NCBI RefSeq assembly: GCF_029968095.1
Contig: NZ_JASCIR010000005.1
Location: forward strand, 1 to 64,000
Direction: 5' to 3'
Source of the DNA: Streptomyces solicavernae
GTDB taxonomy: Bacteria > Actinomycetota > Actinomycetes > Streptomycetales > Streptomycetaceae
DNA: 64,000 nucleotides
The notes beneath the pieces were generated by a model. That model was not told the origin of the DNA and made no database searches. It worked only from the letters and a program-made list of their open reading frames with translations. A program made the translations under genes and the position numbers. Below, one piece after another: positions 26,754-33,603 of the stretch; within the stretch, counting starts at the first letter, position 1; each line of letters opens with the position of its first letter.

Positions 26754-29048
26754 TCAGTCGAGCCGCAGCCGCGGCTTCGGGCCGTCCGTGCGGCCGGTCT
26801 GGGGGCGGCGGCTGCCCGCGCGGTACTGTGCCGGCCACACCACGCCAGGGCCCGTGTAGCCCTGTTCGGCGGCCGCGTGCAGGGTCCAGTGCGGGTCGTA
26901 GAGGTGCGGGCGGGCGAGCGCGCACAGGTCCGTACGGCCCGCCAGAATCAAGGAGTTGACGTCGTCCCAGGACGAGATCGCGCCGACCGCGATCACCGGG
27001 ATGCCGGTCTCGCCGCGGATCCGGTCCGCGTACGGGGTCTGGTACGAGCGGCCGTACGCGGGCTGCTCACCGGCGACGACCTGGCCGGTCGAGACGTCCA
27101 CCGCGTCGGCCCCGTGCGCGGCGAAGGCGCGGGCGATCGCCACGGCGTCCTCGGCGGTGGTGCCGCCCTCGGCCCAGTCGGTGGCGGAGATGCGGACGGT
27201 CATCGGGCGTCCGTCCGGCCACACCTCCCGTACCGCGTCGAAGACTTCGAGGGGGAAGCGGAGCCGGTTCGCCAGGGAGCCGCCGTACGCGTCGGTGCGG
27301 TGGTTGGTGAGCGGGGAGAGGAAGCTCGACAGCAGGTAGCCGTGGGCGCAGTGGAGTTCGAGGAGGTCGAAGCCCGCGTCCGCCGCGCGCCGGGCTGCCC
27401 CCGTGAACTGATCCCGCAGCACGGGGAGTTCGGCGGCGTCCAGCGCACGCGGGACCTGGCTGACGCCGGGCCGGTACGGGAGCGGGGACGGGGCGACCAC
27501 CGGCCAGTTGCCCTCGTCGAGCGGGTCGTCGATGCCCTCCCACATCAGCTTGGTGGAGCCCTTGCGGCCGCTGTGCCCGAGCTGGAGGCCGATCGCCGTG
27601 CCGGGGGCCCGGTCGTGCACGAAGTCGGTGATGCGGCGCCAGGACTCGGCCTGTTCGGTGGTCCAGAGGCCCGCGCAGCCCGGTGTGATGCGGCCCCGCT
27701 CGCTGACGCACACCATCTCGGTCATGACGAGCCCGGCGCCGCCGAGCGCGCGGGCGCCCAGGTGGACGAGGTGGAAGTCGCCGGGCACACCGTCGACCGC
27801 GGAGTACATGTCCATCGGGGAGACGACGACGCGGTTGCGCAGTTCGAGGTCGCGCAGCCGCAGCGGCGTGAACATGGGCGGCGTGCCGGGCGGGCAGCCG
27901 AACTCGTCCTCGACCTTGCGCGTGAACTCCGGGTCGCGAAGGCGCAGGTTGTCGTGGGTGACCCGGCGGCTGCGGGTGAGCAGGTTGAAGGCGAACCGGC
28001 GCGGCGACTGGTCGACGTACCGGGCTAGCTCCTCGAACCACTGCAGGCTGGCGCGGGCGGCGCGCTGCGTGGAGGCGACCACGGGGCGCCGCTCGGCCTC
28101 GTACGCGGCGAGGGCATCGGGCAGCGTGGGCTGCTCCTCGACGCAGGCGGCGAGCGCGAGGGCGTCCTCGACGGCGAGTTTGGTGCCGGAGCCGATGGAG
28201 AAGTGCGCGGTGTGCGCGGCGTCCCCGAGCAGCACGCAATGGTCGTACGACCAGCGCTCGTTGACGACGGTACGGAAGGTGGTCCAGGTGGAGTTGTTGG
28301 AGCGCAGGGGGCGGCCGTCGAGGGCGTCGGCGAAGAACTTCGCGCACCGCTCGACGGACTCCGCCTCGCCGAGCCCGTCGAACCCGGCGGCCCGCCAGAC
28401 CTCTTCGCGCATCTCGACGATGACGGTGGAGGAGCCGGGCCAGGTGGCGGACCCGGCCTCATACGGGTAGCCGTGCAGCTGCATCACGCCGTGCTCGGTC
28501 TCGGCGATCTCGAAGCGGAAGGCGTCGAAGGCGAAGTCGGCGGCCAGCCAGATGTAGCGGCAGCGGTGTTCCTCGATCCGCGGGCGGAACACGTCGGCGT
28601 GCGCGGCGCGGGTCGCGCTGTGCACGCCGTCGGCGGCGATGACCAGGTCGTACGTGCTCTTCAGGGTTTCCGCGGGCGGTGCCTCGGTGGAGAAGCGGAG
28701 GTCGACGCCGAGCTCGCGGCAGCGGGCGTGCAGGAGTTGCAGGAGCCGGCGTCGGCCGAGGGCGGCGAAGCCGTGGCCGCCGGAGGTGTGGTGGCGGCCG
28801 CGGTGCACGATGTCGATGTCGTCCCAGCGGACGAACTCGGCCTGCAGCGCGGCGTACACGGCGGGGTCGGCGTGCTCGATGCCGCCGAGGGTCTCGTCGG
28901 AGAGGACGACGCCGAAGCCGAAGGTGTCGTCGGGGGCGTTGCGTTCCCACAGGGTGATCTCGCGGGCCGGGTCGAGGCGTTTGAGCAACGCGGCCGCGTA
29001 GAGCCCGCCGGGTCCGCCGCCGATGACGGCGACACGCAGAGCCGTCAT
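26754..29048 (-). CDS. Fused aryl-CoA monooxygenase/old-yellow-enzyme reductase
   Basis: A 764-residue bifunctional flavoprotein. Residues 1-395 are an FAD monooxygenase of the salicylate-hydroxylase type (GGGPGGLYAAALL at 10-22; LLGDAAHTAHFSIGSGTKL near 281). Residues 396-740 are an old-yellow-enzyme domain (FTPLRLRDLELRNRVVVSPM; HCAHGYLLSSFLSPLTNHRT near 563). This fusion is characteristic of 2-aminobenzoyl-CoA monooxygenase/reductase of Azoarcus and of proteins annotated salicylyl-CoA 5-hydroxylase, which hydroxylate the ring of the CoA thioester. The ligase, Rid protein, acyl-CoA dehydrogenase and crotonase nearby, and the absence of a gentisate dioxygenase, favour the 2-aminobenzoate route. 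The ATG is one base after the crotonase stop, so it is coupled. Confidence 0.87.
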   Translation of the reverse strand: MTALRVAVIGGGPGGLYAAALLKRLDPAREITLWERNAPDDTFGFGVVLSDETLGGIEHADPAVYAALQAEFVRWDDIDIVHRGRHHTSGGHGFAALGRRRLLQLLHARCRELGVDLRFSTEAPPAETLKSTYDLVIAADGVHSATRAAHADVFRPRIEEHRCRYIWLAADFAFDAFRFEIAETEHGVMQLHGYPYEAGSATWPGSSTVIVEMREEVWRAAGFDGLGEAESVERCAKFFADALDGRPLRSNNSTWTTFRTVVNERWSYDHCVLLGDAAHTAHFSIGSGTKLAVEDALALAACVEEQPTLPDALAAYEAERRPVVASTQRAARASLQWFEELARYVDQSPRRFAFNLLTRSRRVTHDNLRLRDPEFTRKVEDEFGCPPGTPPMFTPLRLRDLELRNRVVVSPMDMYSAVDGVPGDFHLVHLGARALGGAGLVMTEMVCVSERGRITPGCAGLWTTEQAESWRRITDFVHDRAPGTAIGLQLGHSGRKGSTKLMWEGIDDPLDEGNWPVVAPSPLPYRPGVSQVPRALDAAELPVLRDQFTGAARRAADAGFDLLELHCAHGYLLSSFLSPLTNHRTDAYGGSLANRLRFPLEVFDAVREVWPDGRPMTVRISATDWAEGGTTAEDAVAIARAFAAHGADAVDVSTGQVVAGEQPAYGRSYQTPYADRIRGETGIPVIAVGAISSWDDVNSLILAGRTDLCALARPHLYDPHWTLHAAAEQGYTGPGVVWPAQYRAGSRRPQTGRTDGPKPRLRLD

Positions 29049-29049
29049 G

Positions 29050-29880
29050 TCAGCGCCCCTGCCACTTGGGGGCGCGCTTCGCGGTGAACGCGGCGTGGAA
29101 CTCGGCGTAGTCCGCGCCGTTCATCAGGTGCGCCTGGGTGGCCGCGTCCATCTCGACGGCGGCGGCGAGCGGCATGTCCAGCTCGGCGGTGAGCAGAGCC
29201 TTGGTCTGCGCGTAGGCGAGGGCGGGGCCTTCGGCGAGGCGGTGGGCGAGTTCCTGGGCGCGGGCGTCGACGCCGCCCTCGTCGGTCAACTCGCTGATCA
29301 GGCCGATGCGTTCGGCCTCGGCGGCGCGCACCGTGTCGCCGAGCATGAGCAGCCGGGTGGCGTGGCCGAGGCCGACGACGCGGGGCAGCAGATACGCGGC
29401 GCCCATGTCTCCGCCGGAGAGGCCGACGCGGGTGAAGAGGAACGCGAAGCGGGCGGTGGGGTCGGCGATCCGGAAGTCGGAGGCGAGGGCGAGGACGGCA
29501 CCGGCCCCGGCGGCGACGCCGTGCAGCGCGGCGATCACCGGGAAGGGGCACTCGCGCAGGGCGCGTACGACCTGGCCGGTCATGCGGTTGAAGTCGAGGA
29601 GCTGGGCGGTGTCCATGGCGAGGGTGGCGCCGATGATCTCGTCGACGTCGCCGCCGGAGCAGAAGCCGCGCCCCTCCCCGGCGAGCACGAGGGCGCGCAC
29701 GGACTTCTCGCGGGACAGCTCGGCGAGGAGGTCGCGCAGGTCGGCGTAGGCGCCGAAGGTGAGCGCGTTGAGCTTGTCGGGTCGGGCCAGGGTGACGGTG
29801 GCGACGCCGCTGTCGTCCGTGTCGAGGCGGATGTGCTGCCACTTCGGGGTGCGTGCTGCGGATCCGGTGAAGGGACTCAT
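29050..29880 (-). CDS. Crotonase-family (enoyl-CoA hydratase-like) protein
   Basis: A 276-residue crotonase-fold enzyme. The CoA/oxyanion segments are clear: GEGRGFCSGGDVDEI and HGVAAGAGAVLALASDFRIAD. The two Glu residues used by classical enoyl-CoA hydratase are absent: the first position reads Val (GAGAVLA) and the second region reads FTRVGLSGGDMGAAYLLPR, with Asp the only acidic residue. It is therefore probably another crotonase reaction, such as ring hydrolysis or isomerisation of a cyclic CoA intermediate. ATG at 29880 has AAGGAGG upstream. It is first in a two-gene operon with the fused flavoenzyme, driven from operator B (29959-29997). Confidence 0.88.
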   Translation of the reverse strand: MSPFTGSAARTPKWQHIRLDTDDSGVATVTLARPDKLNALTFGAYADLRDLLAELSREKSVRALVLAGEGRGFCSGGDVDEIIGATLAMDTAQLLDFNRMTGQVVRALRECPFPVIAALHGVAAGAGAVLALASDFRIADPTARFAFLFTRVGLSGGDMGAAYLLPRVVGLGHATRLLMLGDTVRAAEAERIGLISELTDEGGVDARAQELAHRLAEGPALAYAQTKALLTAELDMPLAAAVEMDAATQAHLMNGADYAEFHAAFTAKRAPKWQGR

Positions 29881-29958
29881 CGTGCGCGGCCTCCTTCGGC
29901 CGTCGTCGGTCGGGAGCCTTGCCGGCCTGCCTGCCTGCCTTGCCAGCCTGCCTCGAAG

Positions 29959-29997
29959 TTATCACTCGTACGTGACTGTCGTCACGGGTGCGCGATA
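29959..29997 (-). promoter_or_regulatory. Promoter/operator B of the aromatic-acid cluster
   Basis: AGTTATC, ten bases, then the core GACTGTCGTCAC (29974-29985), then CGATAA. The core and left part match operator A exactly in sequence and spacing; the right element is two bases further away. The centre contains CGTGAC-TGTC-GTCACG, a perfect 6-bp-arm palindrome. On the minus strand GTGACG and GATAAC are again 16 bp apart, a possible -35/-10 pair for the crotonase operon. Confidence 0.65.
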
Positions 29998-30168
29998 AGG
30001 CGCCGCAGCCGGACCGCTGCACGCGCCTGCCGAAGGTCCTAAGGTCCCGTGCCTCGGAGGACGCAGGCCCCGCGGAGCCCCGTACAACGCCTCTACGGCG
30101 GTCCGCTTACCATTCGTACGGTTGAAAGCAGGACGACCCGCCCTGCCTGCAGCTCGAACGGAACCGCC

Positions 30169-30597
30169 TTGCACGACTCCCTCGCCCCGCCCGCGCCCTC
30201 CTGGCGGATCTCGCTTCCGCACACCACGGCTGCCGTGCCGGTGGCCCGCGCCCTGGTCCGTACCGTGCTGCACGAGCTGGACCGGCCGGCGGACTGCGAC
30301 ACCGCGGAGCTGCTCACCGCCGAGCTGGTCGCGAACGCCGTCGAGCACACGGCGGGCCTGCGCCCGATCGAGCTGGTCGTGGAGGTGCTGCCGGCCGGCT
30401 GCCAGGTCGAGGTGCACGACGCGGACCCGCGCCCGCCCGGCGACCTGGACCGCGCCGCGCAGCCGGACGAGCCGGACCCCTGGCAGGAGCACGGCCGGGG
30501 CCTCCTCCTGATCCGCGCCCTGAGCCGGTCCTGCGGCCACCGCAGGACGGACTCGGGGAAGGCGGTGTGGTTCACGCTGGGGGCAGGCCCGCTCTGA
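30169..30597 (+). CDS. RsbW/anti-sigma-type histidine-kinase-like ATPase
   Basis: A single-domain HATPase_c protein of about 142 residues, a very expanded group in Streptomyces that regulates sigma factors or partner switches. The N box LLTAELVANAVEHT, the G1-like VHDADPRPP and the G2 box HGRGLLLIRALS are visible. The start is uncertain. TTG at 30169 is chosen because GGAA lies just upstream and third-position GC is near-total from there; the extension to a GTG at 30049 has clearly weaker codon bias and looks like promoter sequence. No sigma factor is adjacent. It is convergent with the carbamoyltransferase gene. Confidence 0.82.
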   Translation: MHDSLAPPAPSWRISLPHTTAAVPVARALVRTVLHELDRPADCDTAELLTAELVANAVEHTAGLRPIELVVEVLPAGCQVEVHDADPRPPGDLDRAAQPDEPDPWQEHGRGLLLIRALSRSCGHRRTDSGKAVWFTLGAGPL

Positions 30598-30623
30598 GCG
30601 CTGCGGGTCAGCCGGGGCGCCGC

Positions 30624-31622
30624 TCAGGACAGCGTGGCCACCATGACCGCCTTGATGGTGTGCAGCCGGTTCTCCGCCTCGTCGAAGACGACCGAGTGCT
30701 CCGACTCGAAGACCTCGTCGGTCACTTCGAGCGCGGTCAGGCCGTGGCTCGCGTACAGGTCCTGGCCGACCTTCGTGCCCAGGTCGTGGAAGGCGGGCAG
30801 GCAGTGCAGGAACTTCACGTCCGCGTTGCCGGTGGCGTGCAGCACGTCCATCGTGACCGCGTACGGGCCGAGGGCCTTGATCCGCTCGTCCCAGACGCCC
30901 TTGGGCTCGCCCATGGAGACCCAGACGTCGGTGGCGACGAAGTCCGCGCCGCGCACGCCCTCCGCGACATCCTCGGTGAGCGTGATCGTGGCGCCGCTGC
31001 CCTCGGCGAGGCGCTTCGCCTGCGCGACGACCTCCGCGGCGGGCCAGTACGCCTCCGGCGCGACGATCCGTACGTCCATGCCGAGCAGCGCGCCCGTGAT
31101 CAGGTACGAGTTGCCCATGTTGAAGCGGGCGTCGCCGAGGTAGGCGAAGACCAGCCGGTCGAGCGGCTTGCTGCTGTGCTCGGTCATCGTCAGGGCGTCG
31201 GCCAGCATCTGCGTGGGGTGCCATTCGTCGGTGAGTCCGTTCCAGACGGGGACTCCCGCGAACTGGGCGAGCTCCTCGACGGCGGACTGGGCGTCCCCGC
31301 GGTACTCGATGCCGTCGAACATCCGGCCCAGGACGCGCGCGGTGTCCTTCACCGACTCCTTGTGCCCGATCTGCGAGCCGGACGGGTCGAGGTACGTGGT
31401 GGACGCGCCCTGGTCGGCGGCGGCCACCTCGAACGCGCAGCGCGTACGGGTGGAGGTCTTCTCGAAGATCAGCGCGATGTTCTTGCCCTTGAGCCGCTGC
31501 TCCTCGGTCCCGGCCTTCTTGGCCGCCTTCAGCTCCGCCGCGAGATCGATCAGGCCGCGGAACTCCTCGGCGGTGAAGTCCAGCTCCTTGAGGAAGGGGC
31601 GGCCGGTGAGTACGGGGGCCAT
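30624..31622 (-). CDS. argF: Ornithine carbamoyltransferase
   Basis: A 332-residue trimeric OTCase joining ornithine and carbamoyl phosphate to citrulline, or the reverse in the arginine deiminase pathway. The carbamoyl-phosphate motif STRTR is at about 56-60, HPTQ near 134 and the ornithine-binding HCLP near 271. The C-terminus [20 protein letters not shown] is of the long ArgF/ArcB type. The arginine deiminase gene lies 88 bp upstream on the same strand, which suggests catabolic (arcB) use. An AT-rich ArgR-box-like element in that gap (31678-31706) points to arginine control, so it may also serve biosynthesis. Confidence 0.95.
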   Translation of the reverse strand: MAPVLTGRPFLKELDFTAEEFRGLIDLAAELKAAKKAGTEEQRLKGKNIALIFEKTSTRTRCAFEVAAADQGASTTYLDPSGSQIGHKESVKDTARVLGRMFDGIEYRGDAQSAVEELAQFAGVPVWNGLTDEWHPTQMLADALTMTEHSSKPLDRLVFAYLGDARFNMGNSYLITGALLGMDVRIVAPEAYWPAAEVVAQAKRLAEGSGATITLTEDVAEGVRGADFVATDVWVSMGEPKGVWDERIKALGPYAVTMDVLHATGNADVKFLHCLPAFHDLGTKVGQDLYASHGLTALEVTDEVFESEHSVVFDEAENRLHTIKAVMVATLS

Positions 31623-31677
31623 GGGGGCTCCTGACGGGACGGGGACGGTGTACGGACGACGTACGGGACTCTGGAAG

Positions 31678-31706
31678 TCTATACGAGCATCAACATTTTT
31701 ATACGG
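31678..31706 (-). promoter_or_regulatory. AT-rich ARG-box-like element before argF
   Basis: A strikingly AT-rich island in a GC-rich genome, reading on the minus strand CGTATAAAAATGTTGATGCT. The left half resembles the ArgR half-site of E. coli type and TATACG occurs twice. It lies between the arcA stop and the argF start, 56-84 bp before the latter, where an ArgR-controlled promoter would sit. Confidence 0.5.
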
Positions 31707-31710
31707 CCGA

Positions 31711-32943
31711 CTACACCGCCTCCCGCTCCACCGGGCAGCTCATGCAGCGCGGGCCGCCCCGGCCCCGGCCCAGCTCGCTGCCGCGGATCTCGATGACCTC
31801 GATGCCCTCCTTGCGCAGATGCGTGTTGGTCGTCGCGTTCCGCTCGTACGCCACCACCACGCCCGGCTCGACCGCGAGCACATTGCAGCCGTCGTCCCAC
31901 TGCTCCCGCTCGGCCGCGTGCACGTCCTGCACGGCCGTGAGGACCCGGATGCCGTCCAGGCCGAGGGCGGCCGCGATGGCGTGGTGCATGTACTCCGGCG
32001 GGTGGTCGGTGACCTTCAACTCCCGGTCCCCGTGGCCGCGTTCGATGGTGTACGAGCGGAGCATGCCGAGCCCGGCGTACTGCGTGAACGTGTCCCCGTC
32101 GACCATCGTCATCACCGTGTCCAGGTGCATGAACGCCCGCCGCTTCGGCATGTCCAGGGCCACGATCGTGGTGGCGCTGCCCGCCGCGAACAGCTTGTGC
32201 GCCAGCATCTCCACGGCCTGCGGGGTGGTCCGCTCACTCATCCCGATCAGCACCGCGCCCCGGCCGATGACCAGGACGTCCCCGCCCTCGATCGTCGACG
32301 GATAGTCGCTCTGCCCCTCCGACCAGTGGTGGAACGCGCCGGCCTCGCGGCTCGCGAACAGCGGGTGGTGCCGGTAGATCGCCTCGAAGTGCACGGTCTC
32401 GCGCTGCCGCGCCGGCCAGCGCATCGCGTTGATCGACACCCCGTCGTAGATCCACGCGGAGGTGTCGCGGGTGAAGAGGTGATTGGGCAGCGGCTTCAGG
32501 AGGAAGTCGTCCAGGTCCATGGCGTGGAACCGCACCGAGGTCGGCTCCGGGTTGCGCTCCAGGAACTCCCGCTTCGTCATCCCGCCGATCAGCGCCTCCT
32601 CCAGATCGGGAAGCGGCATCGTCTCGAAGGCCTCCCGCAGCGGGTCGGTGGCCAGGGGCCCGTACTCCTTCTCCGCGAACACCCGGTCCAGTACGAGGGA
32701 CTTGGCGGCCGGCAGCTCCAGGGTCTCGCGCAGCAGGTCGCCGAAGAGGTGCACTTCGACGCCGCGTTCGCGCAGCACGTCCGCGAAGCCGTCGTGCTCC
32801 TGCCGGGCCCGGCGCACCCACAGCACGTCGTCGAAGAGCAGGGCGTCCTTGTTGCTCGGGGTGAGGCGCTTCAGCTCCAGATCGGGCCGGTGCAGGATGA
32901 CGCGGCGCAGCCGCCCGGTCTCGGAGTCGACATGGAATCCCAT
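31711..32943 (-). CDS. arcA: Arginine deiminase
   Basis: A 410-residue arginine deiminase (arginine to citrulline and ammonia). Family landmarks are [22 protein letters not shown] near the N-terminus, [20 protein letters not shown], the catalytic His region [13 protein letters not shown] and the nucleophilic Cys in [10 protein letters not shown] close to the C-terminus. ATG at 32943 gives the standard N-terminus [10 protein letters not shown]. It precedes the carbamoyltransferase; no carbamate kinase gene follows, so energy-yielding use would need one elsewhere. The 191 bp upstream show no clear operator. Confidence 0.95.
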   Translation of the reverse strand: MGFHVDSETGRLRRVILHRPDLELKRLTPSNKDALLFDDVLWVRRARQEHDGFADVLRERGVEVHLFGDLLRETLELPAAKSLVLDRVFAEKEYGPLATDPLREAFETMPLPDLEEALIGGMTKREFLERNPEPTSVRFHAMDLDDFLLKPLPNHLFTRDTSAWIYDGVSINAMRWPARQRETVHFEAIYRHHPLFASREAGAFHHWSEGQSDYPSTIEGGDVLVIGRGAVLIGMSERTTPQAVEMLAHKLFAAGSATTIVALDMPKRRAFMHLDTVMTMVDGDTFTQYAGLGMLRSYTIERGHGDRELKVTDHPPEYMHHAIAAALGLDGIRVLTAVQDVHAAEREQWDDGCNVLAVEPGVVVAYERNATTNTHLRKEGIEVIEIRGSELGRGRGGPRCMSCPVEREAV

Positions 32944-33134
32944 GCGCCTATCCTGGCCCGCGACCGTCCCCTTCACCCGCCGAACCCGACGGTTCGGGCC
33001 GGGCCGGACGCCCGGTCCCGCCCGGTCCCGCCCGGTCCCCCGCCTCCTTGTCCAGGACCCGCACCCACGCGCGCAGTTACGCCTCGGCCGTGCCGGGCTG
33101 TTACCGCGTGCGGGGAGTTGAGGCGGCGGTCTGC

Positions 33135-33485
33135 TCAGTCCATCCAGCCGTCACCGTCTTCGGCGGGCGCGAAGTCATCGGCAGCCCCGTCACCGTCGAA
33201 GGCGGGTGCGAGGTAGTCCGTCGTCCCGTCCCCGTCGGTGTCCGCCGCCGGGGCGACGCCCCAGTCGTGCTCGCCCCTGGCCGCGCGGCGGTCGCCGTCA
33301 CCGTCGGAGTCGTACTGCGGGGCGACGCCCCAGTCACTGTCGCCCGTCGGCGCGACGCCCCAGTCACTGTCGCCCATCGGCGCGACATTCCAGTCCGTGT
33401 CCGCCGTCGCCGCGCCCGTGCCCGCCGCGAGGGCGCCCGTCGCCAGCAGTGCGACCGCCGCCGCGCGTGCCACTGCGTGCCTCAT
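33135..33485 (-). CDS. Small secreted Asp-rich protein with WGVAP repeats
   Basis: A 116-residue exported protein. Residues 1-29 are a signal peptide ([20 protein letters not shown]) with an Ala-rich cleavage site. The mature part is a strongly acidic repeat: DWNVAP, DWGVAP, DWGVAP and DWGVAP, separated by DSD/GDSD spacers, then DxDGDG motifs ([32 protein letters not shown]) that look like calcium-loop sequences. Part is encoded by a 30-bp DNA repeat (33323-33382). AAGGGGGAAATC precedes the ATG. It is third in the run His-rich protein, SecDF, this protein. I do not recognise the family; calcium binding is an inference. Confidence 0.75.
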   Translation of the reverse strand: MRHAVARAAAVALLATGALAAGTGAATADTDWNVAPMGDSDWGVAPTGDSDWGVAPQYDSDGDGDRRAARGEHDWGVAPAADTDGDGTTDYLAPAFDGDGAADDFAPAEDGDGWMD

Positions 33486-33603
33486 GATTTCCCCCTTCTC
33501 GTCACTGGCTGAGGTACAGAGAATGCCCGCCGGGCCCCGGGCCGCCCAGCTGCTTCGGTCCTCCCCGAAACAGCGGGGCGCGCCCGGCGCCGCCGTACCG
33601 GCC

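Noticed and set aside
20330..29880. Aromatic cluster as the salicylate-gentisate (sdg) pathway
   Set aside because: No gentisate 1,2-dioxygenase or CoA thioesterase is present; kept as an alternative for the fused enzyme but not as the main call.
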